NCBI GenBank assembly: GCA_910592205.1
Contig: CAJVPJ010001391.1
Coordinates: forward strand, 1-10,112
Reading direction: 5' to 3'
From: Paraglomus occultum
Taxonomy: Eukaryota > Glomeromycota > Glomeromycetes > Paraglomerales > Paraglomeraceae
Length of the DNA stretch: 10,112 bases
Each line of letters starts with the position of its first letter. Within the stretch, counting starts at the first letter, position 1. The notes beneath the pieces were generated by a model, which was not told the origin of the DNA, did no database searches, and was given only the letters and a program-made list of their open reading frames with translations. Position numbers and translations under genes: made by a program. Shown in pieces: positions 1 through 7,838 of the stretch.

Positions 1-77
1 CATTCGATGGCAGATTAGCCTCCCAATACCTAAATAAATGTCAACCAATTAGGTCTTCAGTCACAAAGTTGTAAGAT
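1..77. repeat. Exact 77-bp direct copy of 3887-3963 (ArfGAP exon 5 / intron 4)
   Basis: Every base of 1-77 matches 3887-3963 in the same orientation, and the match stops at base 78 (window aag, internal copy gac). On the minus strand the copy holds, at 1-29, the first 29 bases of ArfGAP exon 5 (start of the YWEANLPS segment) and, at 30-77, the adjoining end of intron 4. No other ArfGAP exon is recognisable next to this copy. Because it begins at base 1, the true match may extend to the left of the window. Identity over intron bases means either a very recent duplication or an assembly overlap. Confidence 0.95.
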
Positions 78-134
78 AAGAATAGCTTTTCATTGTGTGA
101 GAGAGAGTTATTGTAAAAGTAAATCGTTTAATTG

Positions 135-368
135 CTACCGAGCGGATATGGTGTCCATTATAACCTTTACGCATCCATCTGCGCCTCGTCTAATAAGTGA
201 GTTGAAACAATGAATTTTAGGATGCTGCGTCAATTGCCCCATTGCAGATCTGGAAAAGGTGATTTGAAGGCCACGTTGCATAAAGCGCAGGTAAATCCTA
301 TTTTGTATTTCCTCTCTGTAAATATCTGTGGGAAAAGCGGTATTTTGCAGGATTAATGTACACTGCAT
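135..368 (-). CDS. Unassigned small ORF, 77 residues (doubtful gene)
   Basis: The ORF starts with ATG at 368-366 and ends with TAG at 137-135; an in-frame TAA lies upstream at 395-393, so ATG 368 is the first in-frame Met. The product would be basic, soluble and of varied composition, without the homopolymer runs or Leu/Ile/Asn bias expected from random AT-rich DNA. I recognise no domain, signal peptide or membrane segment. It could be a small gene, one exon of a spliced gene, a decayed remnant, or chance. It lies just beyond the 77-bp copy of the ArfGAP segment on the same strand, but no splice site joining it to that segment was found. Confidence 0.2.
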   Translation of the reverse strand: MQCTLILQNTAFPTDIYREEIQNRIYLRFMQRGLQITFSRSAMGQLTQHPKIHCFNSLIRRGADGCVKVIMDTISAR

Positions 369-701
369 AACAAGTATGATAATACGTCTATTTTACCAGA
401 CTGCGGAGACTCCTACACAATAACCCAATTGTGTGGATGGTGCGTGGGTATCCGTATCGAAAATGTTAAAACAATGGTAAAGTGACGTATTTGTGCATAT
501 GAAATAGTCGCCACGTTAGTATTATTTGTTTTTACTGTAAAGTTGATTTAACTTTCAGGTATTTCATTCGAAGGTTGTCGTTCGTTGTTGGCTGCATTTG
601 TATTAGGCCATTCGATATACTGTCCCTTACTATTATTTGATTATCAGCTGATTATCTTGTATAATTTATTCTTAGACTCGTCACGTTTTAAATCCATCAA
701 C

Positions 702-737
702 ATGACAATAACGATAAGAAACTCACTGGTGCCCTGA
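702..737 (+). promoter_or_regulatory. Possible upstream ORF 1 of the MAPEG-like gene (11 codons)
   Basis: An ATG at 702 with A at -3 (context atcaacATGa) opens an 11-codon frame ending in TGA at 735-737, about 90 bases before the main start. It counts as a uORF only if transcription begins upstream of 702, which the sequence alone cannot show. Confidence 0.25.
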
Positions 738-800
738 TATCAATTGAGATCCTGTGGATAGTTAATATCTACACATTGTTCTTCACACTGTATTTATACA

Positions 801-827
801 ATGACTACTCTTACCTTCTGTCTTTAA
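801..827 (+). promoter_or_regulatory. Possible upstream ORF 2, stop overlaps the main start (TAATG)
   Basis: The ATG at 801 has A at -3 and opens an 8-codon frame, MTTLTFCL. Its stop TAA (825-827) shares its last A with the main ATG at 827-829. The main start has T at -3, a weaker context than the uORF start. This arrangement could make translation of the main ORF depend on leaky scanning or on termination and reinitiation. Confidence 0.35.
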
Positions 828-2502
828 TGTCTCATCATCCAACCTCGCACATCCCATCTATTCCAACATTCCATCCCTCCTCCTCTTCTCCTTCTCCTCC
901 TCCTCCTCCTCCCACTAACCTACCACGTACAAACCGTCTCTTATCAACGCAAGCTTCGCGCGACAATATCAGACACGTTGTCAATCACCATATTCTCCAT
1001 CATCGTCTTGAGATTCCTCATCTGCACCAGCGACTGTCTAAACCAGCGTGGGAGAGGATGATGGGAATTCTAACGCGGATCGGTGAGAAAGTAATGGAAA
1101 AGGTTATCGGTAGTAGTAGCGAGGCGGCGAATGGCAGACAACAGAGAGTGGAAGAAGAGGAAAAGGGTGTTGAAGTATTTGGAAGTAATGTTGTTGAAAA
1201 TGAATATAACGGAATCTATTTTGAAAGTATTGCAATCAAAGATGAAGGTAAGCACTTGATGCAATGAAATTTTGTTAGCATTTCCCAGGGCGAATGCATT
1301 ATAACGTTGAATCTACTACATTTAGACCCGAATATTAATGATTTGGATACCATTAATTCAAAGAGTAGTGTGAACGTCGATTCAAATGATAATGTCAACG
1401 CTAGCCCTGATGTTCGTTCAACAATCGAACCTACGCCCACTGACGTTGCTACATCTTCCACGGCTTCTTCCTCGCCGACGTCTTCCTCCACACCGACGTC
1501 TTCGTCATTTCTTTCCCTCTCTCAATCTTCGTCCACCAGCCTTTCAACATCGATCCCTCTAAGTACATTATTTGCATCCTTGTTCATGGTATATTACGTA
1601 ATTCTCCGCATTCGACTTTGGAATGCAAGAATGAAAACAAACGTGTATGTTGGAGATGGTGCGACAGAAATGATTAAAATGGGTGCGAAAGACGATCGAG
1701 GAGATTATCAAAGGCGAAAAAAAGAACAAGGAAGAAGAGGTAGGTACCGCGTGTGTGAAGATATTTGGGGGCACAGATTGCTTTAAAGAGTGATCATGGT
1801 GCAAATTGGGGAACGTGTCAGAGACATGTCTTTGAAAGCATATTACCCACTTGTATAACATTCTTGTAATCTTCAATATATTCATTTGTATATAGTGTCC
1901 ATCATCTCTTATTCTAAAATCTTTTTAACCTTGACTTTTTCCTTATTCGCAAAGTTATGCCGATGCAACGTCACAGTTCAACTCCTAGTACCGTCATCTC
2001 TTCACTGTCTCCGGTTTCTTCTCCTTCACCTACATCGTCACCATCACCATCACCATCAATGTCAATGTCAATGTCAATGTCAACGTCAATGTCAATGTCA
2101 CCATCACCTTATACGCACTCTACACATCGGGCATCATCATCATCATCATCATCCTCCTCCGCTTCTCCTTTCCAACCCGCGTTCTCAATACGTCCATCAC
2201 CTTCGACCAGTGACTACCATCTCGTAATGCTGTATTCTGAAAGCATCAACTTTTTTCTCATGACTGTGCCCTGGGGGTTGATATTGTTCCTGATATGTGA
2301 GCTGAATCACATCCAGGCGGGCATTCTTGTCGTTCTGTTCTCGATGTTGTTGGGATCGACCGTGCTGTACATTGAAGGGGGACTGATAAGCGAGGGTGAT
2401 TGTAGTTTCGGAAGGAGGGAAATTGCAGAATACATTGTTTATGGAACGTTGATCGGGGGAGTGATAATATGCATAACTGAAATGGTTGGAATGGGAGCTT
2501 GA
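827..2502 (+). CDS. MAPEG-like membrane protein, 3 exons, about 460 residues
   Basis: Proposed exons are 827-1247, 1326-1739 and 1955-2502. Introns 1248-1325 (GTAAGC..TTTAG) and 1740-1954 (GTAGGT..AAAG) both split codons after base 1, and the joined frame is open to TGA 2500-2502. Residues 1-215 are rich in Ser, Pro and acidic runs and look disordered. Residues 220-238 form a first membrane segment, followed by RMKTNVYVGDG (242-252), resembling the basic loop and GDG turn of MAPEG proteins (microsomal GST/FLAP/LTC4 synthase superfamily). After about 115 low-complexity residues come SINFFLMTVPW (375-385) and three hydrophobic segments near 384-396, 400-420 and 436-453, giving the four-helix MAPEG layout. 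Family members are usually about 130-160 residues. The Arg and Glu of the glutathione-binding RxxxNxxE motif appear replaced; only Asn377 aligns. Family membership is inferred from pattern; enzymatic activity is doubtful. The Ser-rich insertion might be partly intronic, although no in-phase alternative was found. Confidence 0.6.
871..913 (+). repeat. Pyrimidine (TCC/TCT)n tract coding Ser/Pro run
   Basis: A nearly pure C/T stretch, ending in a run of CTCCTC units, encodes a short poly-Ser then poly-Pro block in the N-terminus of the MAPEG-like protein. Such tracts are prone to length change. Confidence 0.7.
2038..2103 (+). repeat. In-frame hexanucleotide array (TCACCA)3-(TCAATG)7
   Basis: Three TCACCA units (2038-2055) are followed by seven TCAATG units (2056-2097; the fifth is TCAACG). 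They are in frame and encode alternating Ser-Pro and then Ser-Met dipeptides inside the insertion of the MAPEG-like protein. Six-base units preserve the frame when copy number changes. Confidence 0.9.
2134..2160 (+). repeat. (TCA)6(TCC)3 poly-Ser tract
   Basis: Six TCA codons followed by three TCC codons encode nine consecutive Ser residues in exon 3 of the MAPEG-like gene. Confidence 0.9.
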
Positions 2503-2731
2503 TGATAATAAGTGCGACCCGGGAAAGAGGAAAAAGGGGAGATATTGTCATGTTGGTCTGGTAAATGGATTATAGCGAAAAGATGTTTGTTCATTTTGCA
2601 TATCACCTTTCATCTGCCTTTTATTATTTCCCAATAACATCTCATTATAATTTACACTATTAATAGTCTTTTATGTGTAAGGCATGTACCGATTGCTAAA
2701 CGTATGTAGCTTCTATAAAAAGTACTCTACT
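2503..2731. other. Convergent 3' ends of the MAPEG-like and ArfGAP genes
   Basis: Only 229 bases separate the two stop codons. On the minus strand an AATAAA (2625-2620) lies about 110 bases beyond the ArfGAP stop, a good position for its poly(A) signal. No AATAAA for the plus-strand gene is seen here; the nearest is at 2815-2820, inside the last ArfGAP intron, so the two transcripts may overlap. Confidence 0.5.
2620..2625 (-). terminator. Candidate poly(A) signal of the ArfGAP gene
   Basis: AATAAA read on the minus strand, about 110 bases after the stop of the proposed last exon (2734-2732). Its spacing supports a 3' end here rather than after the earlier TGA at 2906-2904. Confidence 0.4.
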
Positions 2732-4510
2732 CTATTTGAAACTCTGAAAGTCCATCAAATCACCGAAAACGCTTAGGGGAGGGAGTGAAGAGAGAAATTT
2801 ATATTAGCTTTGAAAATAAACATACCAAACAAGACCAATCCATTATTAATGCATGACCAATATATCATCATAATCCTATCAACACACTTTTAAAAAAAAA
2901 TACTCACTCATCCCCGGCACTTGCACGATCCGCCCCATTTCCACCTCTCTCTTGCTGATTCAGCGTAGTCGATGCAAATACGTTGAAAAATTGACCACCC
3001 TGAGGCATAATTACATTCTGCGCACCGCGTTGTTGTGAAGATGACGAGAGATTGGGCGTCGATGAGTTTGACATTGATAAATTGTTCAAAGATGATAGAT
3101 TAGCCACTGATTGCAAATGCTGACTCGGTAGGTTACCCTGAGATGCGTTCTTCATCCCGTATATTCCCTGTCCCATTGGCATTGGTGACAGCCCCCCGCC
3201 TCCCATTTGTGGGCTACTGTTATACAAGCTCATGATGCTAGATTTTAAATTGTCTTTATCTCCAACGACACCCGGATTGGGAGTTGCCGACCTCTGAACG
3301 GGTGAAACTGTTTTTTCCTGTGTTGAGCCCGTAGGTGCTGAACTTGCAGCCTGTTTCCCAATCGAGAATAACTCGGCTCCGTGAAGTTGACTTGTTGAAT
3401 TTTGAGATTTTACAATTGGGATGGAAGAGGATGGTGATGGAGAGAAAATGTCGAGAAGATCCGATGAAGATGAAGAAGAAGGTTTAGGCGCTTGTTGTTG
3501 TTGTTGTTTTTGTTGTTTCTGTTGCAATTTTTGCTGCTGCTGCTGCTGCTGCTGTTGTTGTTGTTGTTGTTTTGATTCTTTGTTAGTAGATGTCTATTAG
3601 TGACAAGAAAAATAAATTAGAATTACGGACAATAGACGTTACGCATCACCCGATTACTTGACCAATTCAACGTTCTGCCAATACCTTTTCTTGTTGAGCC
3701 GAGAACCCATCACTCAACATGTCCGGATCGGGAATGGGACCCTTCTGAGCCCATTTCTTTGCCTCGTACTTGGATCTAATCCAATAATCTATATTGCTAT
3801 TTTCAAAAAGGAGCAAGGTGATAAATAAACGTAGCAAAGTATAACGTGCATTGACACTTTAGTTATTCACCTCTCTGGTATTTTTGCATTCGATGGCAGA
3901 TTAGCCTCCCAATACCTAAATAAATGTCAACCAATTAGGTCTTCAGTCACAAAGTTGTAAGATGACGATAATGTTTACTTACACATTAGCCTTAGCATTA
4001 CCCCATCGACGCACATTCTAATACCAAACATTTTTTAAAAGATGTATTATTACAACGTCGAAATAGCCTTGACTAAAACACTTTGGTCGATTCATACTTA
4101 CTTCTACTTGTTCCGGTGTCCACGAGTCTAGATCGATAGATTTAACTAACAAAGTAGATGTAGTTAGGACAAACATGAATCACCGTTGTGAACCAAAACA
4201 ATCTATTGTTTGTTACCTCTGCTAATATGAGTTCCCATAGATCGATGAGTTCCAGAACATCTTATACAAATAAATATGCCAAGATTCCACGAAGCCCATC
4301 GAGGATCTTTGGAAGTATGTTTGTGTTTTGAAAAGATTAACCTTACGTTGTTCTATATTACACAGACAAATAAAGAATGTCAACTGTCTAACCTTTACGT
4401 CTGCAATCAGCACAGTGTCTGTTCTCTGGTCTCTGTAGACATTCCTTTAATATTTTGGCGTGTTGCTCATTGAGCGTCTTGTTGGCAGTACGTTGGAATC
4501 TGGTTGACAT
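2732..4510 (-). CDS. ArfGAP of the SMAP/Age2 type, 8 exons, 389 residues
   Basis: This is a GTPase-activating protein for Arf GTPases, expected in vesicle traffic at Golgi or endosome membranes. Exons on the minus strand are 4510-4393, 4306-4217, 4145-4102, 4017-3983, 3915-3871, 3796-3685, 3593-2908 and 2771-2732; all introns are GT..AG and the phases agree. The start is ATG 4510, giving [20 protein letters not shown]. The ArfGAP domain spans about residues 12-130, with zinc ligands Cys33, Cys36, Cys53 and Cys56 (CxxC-x16-CxxC), the catalytic arginine Arg61 in [12 protein letters not shown], then [31 protein letters not shown] and [11 protein letters not shown]. The tail has a Gln-rich tract (157-182), DLLDIF (193-198, clathrin-box-like), and KSSIMSLYN (265-273), a motif I associate with SMAP/Age2 proteins. 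The last intron (2907-2772, GTGAGT..CCCTAAG after a long pyrimidine tract) adds [13 protein letters not shown]. If it is retained, the frame stops at 2904 with 377 residues ending GDE. The ArfGAP identity is near certain; the last exon is a good inference. Confidence 0.93.
3492..3569 (-). repeat. CAA/CAG tract coding poly-Gln in the ArfGAP
   Basis: Reading the minus strand, five CAA, seven CAG and one CAA codon encode 13 Gln (residues 157-169), followed by more Gln interrupted by Lys and Leu up to residue 182. The tract sits just after the catalytic domain, at the start of the disordered tail. Confidence 0.9.
3887..3963. repeat. Internal copy of the 77-bp repeat at 1-77
   Basis: This is the copy in its natural place: it runs from the middle of ArfGAP exon 5 across the 3' splice site (AG on the minus strand at 3917-3916) into intron 4. 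The gene reads correctly through this copy, so it is the functional one. Confidence 0.95.
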
Positions 4511-5113
4511 TGTGTATTAATACTGATACAATACTAAAAATTAATGTTTGAAAAGCTTTCGAGGATTAAAAAGTGCTATATGTCAAATTACAACTCTATT
4601 ATGTTTTCTAGAAAAAGTGTTTTCGAATAATAATAACTGATAAGATTAACTTTGAAAAAACGCAACTTGTGTGACATTAAGTACGCATAGGATAACGCCA
4701 CAGATAGAAATTCTACCCGTGTTATTCTTGGTTATTCTGTTAGTTATTACTTGGTTTTAGTTTGTCCAATTAACGTACTTTAGAATTGTTCTACTCTTTT
4801 CTATGCCTCTAATATTTTGATACTTCTTTTGGACATGAAAGCCTACATACTAGTACCGATATTGTGCTTTGTGAACAGGTCAATCTTGCACTTTTTGAGA
4901 GACGCCAAGAATTTTTAATAATAATGAGAAATTAAACTCGTCCAAGGCTTTGTTTTGGTATGAGTATGCGGGCTACAGAGATTTAACAGAATGACAAACG
5001 TTTCCAGAATTTGGACATTAGTATCACGATTCATTTGCAATTCTAGAAACTGCATTTCTCTTTGGAACAAAATTGCGCGTTAATCATTTCTTTACAAATT
5101 CTTGTTTGGTTTA

Positions 5114-5138
5114 CTAAATGTCTTGTCTAAGACATTAG
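5114..5138. repeat. Short inverted repeat (hairpin)
   Basis: AATGTCTT and AAGACATT pair around a GTCT loop; three more outer pairs form if one A is bulged. The arms are too short to assign a role, and chance is possible in AT-rich DNA. Confidence 0.5.
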
Positions 5139-5991
5139 TTACTTGGTTGCCAAATTACGACCTCAAATTACACAACATTATTTACGTCTAATTTATGAAA
5201 AAACTTACTCTCTTGCCACTACTAAATAACTGTTATTTTGGCCGCCCAATTAAAAACGGGGCCGGAGGTAACTTTGTTACTCCAGTCTATTCTGACAACC
5301 AGTACCACTCATTTAAATTACAGAACATATTTTCTAACCGCGACTAGATATCTGTTATGTAATTATGCGGCTTGGCTATTGGAGGGTTACAGAAGAGCGA
5401 TGTGTATAGATCCTTACATAAACGGAAAAGTAAAGACTTACTAAAAGTGCATTGATAATATGTTTGCCGAGATTTTTTGTGAAACGAAATAACATAATTA
5501 CTGTTTGATAAGTATATTAATATTAATATTGACTTTTAATTTTGATAACTGACGTGTCTGTTCTGTTATTACTGCTATTGTTATCGATTTTACAATGATA
5601 TTGATTTTAGTGATACTTATTTGTCAGAGCAAATAGACTACACAATAAAGATCTCCATACTCTCCCGGACTATTAAAGTTATGTCAAATGACCAAGTGTC
5701 CCTGATACTAAGCGTTCAACATTGGTATTATGCCGGAGAATACAGAAAACCAATGCAACCAAAACGGTTGCTGATTACTTCCAAATGTAGTTTGTTGATT
5801 GTTCATTGTTTGCATCTCCAAACTGATGTTTGTTTGGCAATTATAAATGTTAGTAATTAAGTTCTTTGTTTGAAAATCTACATGACAATTGTTTAATCTT
5901 ATCAGAAGTTTACGCAATCATTTATATTGGAGCTGCACCTCATAATGTAAATTAGGCAATAGATTTATATTTTTGATGAGTTATGCTTAGA

Positions 5992-6042
5992 GATGGAGAA
6001 ATATTGCTTGATGAGAGATATTGCTTGACGGAGATATTGCTT
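5992..6042. repeat. Three-copy tandem repeat, 16-18 bp unit
   Basis: Copies at 5992-6009, 6010-6026 and 6027-6042 each end in ATATTGCTT and begin GA(T/C)G. Successive copies are 18, 17 and 16 bases long. No gene overlaps it. Confidence 0.8.
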
Positions 6043-6908
6043 GGGTAAGGTGATAAATATCAGCAGATATTGATATAAAATGCTTACAAATTTAATTCGA
6101 CCCTAGTCGTCAAACTTTTAATTTGTCAATTCTTGTAACTTGATTATCTGGTTGTTAGATATGAAAATGGCAGACGTGTTTAATTACAAAACCGTTTTTT
6201 ATTTTCTTTGGTTAAGTTTTTGTAAAATCAGATATTTTTGTTGGTTTAATAATTAATTGAAGAAATCTGTAATATTAACGAGATAATAAAAAAAGGTACA
6301 ATATTAATATTTATTTGTTGAAATAACGTGTTTGTTATTATTAAAGTATATAAACAAAAAGTTTTCGCAATTGTATTAAAGTATGAAACAATTTTTTTAA
6401 TTAATAATATTATAGCCCGGCGCATTAAAAGACAAACTGCTTGATATATTAATTATTCCGAGGAGAGATGATAATAAACGATGCGAAATCAAGTTGCCGT
6501 AAATTTTTACGAGGCTTTATTGCATGCGTGCAAACTTGAATACAAATTTGCAATTCATATGCGGGTCGGGTGGAAGATATGACTTTGACCTGTTATAAAA
6601 AATACGGGTTTGTTTTCTTGTAACCTCATTTCAAAGTTTAAAACCGTTTACCCAATTATAGGGAGAACGCTTTATCCATCTCATCAAATTGATCAGCTAT
6701 TTCCTATCTATTAGTTTCACAAAAGGGCGGTTGGGAAATAAATAGTTTGAAATATTCATAATTTTGAGGAATGGCGGTTGGATATGCAAGATTATTTTAT
6801 CGAACCAATAATCTTATCAACAGATTAAGATATGGTTGTAGCTCGTGCCTGGATGATGATCATGTGTTGCGAGCATGCATTCACAAGTGGTTGGCTGATC
6901 CAGTATCA

Positions 6909-6960
6909 AATAACCATAACAATAACAATAACATTAAATAAACAATAAACAATAAACAAT
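6909..6960. repeat. A-rich simple repeats (ATAACA)n and (AATAAAC)3
   Basis: A stretch of ATAACA-like units leads into three perfect AATAAAC copies (6937-6957) plus a partial one. It is low-complexity microsatellite DNA. Confidence 0.8.
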
Positions 6961-7050
6961 GGCAGCTAATTTCAACGAATAAATGCCCCAGATGCGGTAT
7001 TTTAAGTTTCCTTATCTGTGTACCTCTGCTAGAGTTATGAGATATTACGT

Positions 7051-7068
7051 ATATATGCTCGCATATAT
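7051..7068. repeat. Near-palindrome ATATATGC-TC-GCATATAT
   Basis: Perfect 8-base arms flank a 2-base spacer. It could be a dimeric protein-binding site or a cruciform, but alternating AT sequence makes chance palindromes common. Confidence 0.5.
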
Positions 7069-7663
7069 TGATGTTCATATCTTTGTTCGGTGAAATCGCA
7101 GCTCGCCATGATGACATTTGTTTTAGGTAATCATTGTGCACCGGGGGGGCCACAGTATACATGTCTGTCAATATTTCCAGAGGAGAATGTTTACGAGTTT
7201 TGATGCGGGAAGATAATTATTTGTGAACCTTTTCTAGGAATGTCCAATGTTGTGTAAATAACGTCTTGTTGGTTAGAATGTCCTGTGCTAGTGCTGCGGC
7301 GATCAAATTAGGTAGGACGTACCGCGTGACCCGTGCCATTCGATAGTGTCCAAATTGGGGGGAGGATTGACCCAGATTATTATTATTGATAATTGATAAT
7401 TGACAAAAAGAGTTTTTTGTTCTCGCAAACTTTGACTTAAAATTGCTGTGTATATGGCCGGATGTTAATTCTTCGACCGGTTTTTCTTCTTTTATTAATA
7501 TCATTGATATGAATATCTATAATTAATAATACATGTACAGTTTAGAGTCCACGACTATCGAATACGATATATTCTGTTGAATATTGAGTATTTGAATATC
7601 TGATATTTAGTGATACTAGTTATCTTCCTATATAATATTTAACATTACCTTGTTCCTATCTCA

Positions 7664-7716
7664 TATACATATATATATATCCCGAGTATCATCCACTTTT
7701 TTTTTTCCTTTCACAC
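7664..7716 (+). promoter_or_regulatory. TATA-like run and pyrimidine tract before the Mds3/Ral2-like gene
   Basis: An alternating AT run (about 7664-7680) is followed by a T/C tract (about 7694-7711) ending in cacacag, some 220 bases before the start codon. Two readings are possible. It may be a core promoter, since CT-rich stretches often precede fungal transcription starts, or the pyrimidine tract plus CAG may be the 3' splice site of a 5'-UTR intron. Confidence 0.35.
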
Positions 7717-7808
7717 AGTGCTAAACACTAGCTGTCACCTACAACGTCAAGGTTCACACGGTATTGGGCATACGGCACTACTCCTTGTTTCATTCCTCGG
7801 TACTTTAT

Positions 7809-7838
7809 ATGCTAACTGGTTCACGCACAATTATCTAA
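7809..7838 (+). promoter_or_regulatory. Possible uORF in the Mds3/Ral2-like leader (9 codons)
   Basis: ATG at 7809 opens the 9-codon frame MLTGSRTII ending in TAA 7836-7838, about 100 bases before the main ATG. It is the only ATG I find between the pyrimidine tract and the main start. Confidence 0.25.

Larger units (their letters stand above)
78..826. other. Upstream region of the MAPEG-like gene, no firm gene
   Basis: Apart from the doubtful ORF at 135-368 and two short upstream reading frames near 702-827, I see nothing in this stretch. It is AT-rich, with no convincing tRNA, repeat family or terminal inverted repeat. It presumably holds the promoter and 5' leader of the gene starting at 827. 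The frame used by that gene is open from 692 (after a TAA at 689-691) but has no ATG before 827. Confidence 0.5.

Noticed and set aside
1289-1340. Alternative acceptor CCCAG at 1287-1288 for MAPEG-like intron 1
   Set aside because: Joined to the donor at 1248 it shifts the frame into a TAA within about 16 codons and leaves a 41-base intron; the TTTAG acceptor at 1324-1325 keeps the frame open.
1070-1885. Minus-strand ORFs at 1070-1264, 1216-1491 and 1568-1885
   Set aside because: They lie opposite the exons and intron 2 of the plus-strand gene and show no family resemblance.
1886-2227. Plus-strand ORF with His-rich and Cys/Gln-rich runs
   Set aside because: It is an out-of-frame reading of the hexamer and TCA repeats in exon 3 of the MAPEG-like gene; the His and Cys-Gln runs come from the repeat units.
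2258-2551. Minus-strand ORF of 97 codons
   Set aside because: It lies opposite the membrane-segment exon of the MAPEG-like gene and has no recognisable domain.
3492-3569. CAG/CAA array considered as a CRISPR or satellite array
   Set aside because: It has no spacers, is in frame within the ArfGAP coding exon, and encodes poly-Gln.
4222-4473. ORFs on both strands over the first two ArfGAP exons
   Set aside because: Each mixes exon and intron bases in the wrong frame; the spliced ArfGAP frame with its zinc-finger cysteines explains the region.
5238-5290. GGCCGCCC..GGGGCC and GGAGGTAAC..GTTACTCC near-inverted repeats, considered as transposon ends or an RNA hairpin
   Set aside because: The arms are short and imperfect, there is no target-site duplication or partner end, and no transposase is nearby.
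5238-5444. 68-codon plus-strand frame in a locally more GC-rich patch
   Set aside because: It begins at TTG, its first ATG is 15 codons before the stop, and no family is recognisable. It might be a remnant, but support is too thin to annotate.
5621-5917. Overlapping ORFs on both strands
   Set aside because: Neither resembles a known protein; both fit chance in AT-rich DNA.
6881-7171. Minus-strand ORF with a Leu-rich stretch
   Set aside because: The hydrophobic run comes from the ATAACA and AATAAAC simple repeats read on the other strand, so the apparent membrane segment is an artefact.
7217-7504. Minus-strand 95-codon ORF with a true ATG
   Set aside because: Part of it is low-complexity (an Asn run from a TTATTATTATT tract), no domain is seen, and no splice signals link it to other exons. 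It remains possible but unsupported.
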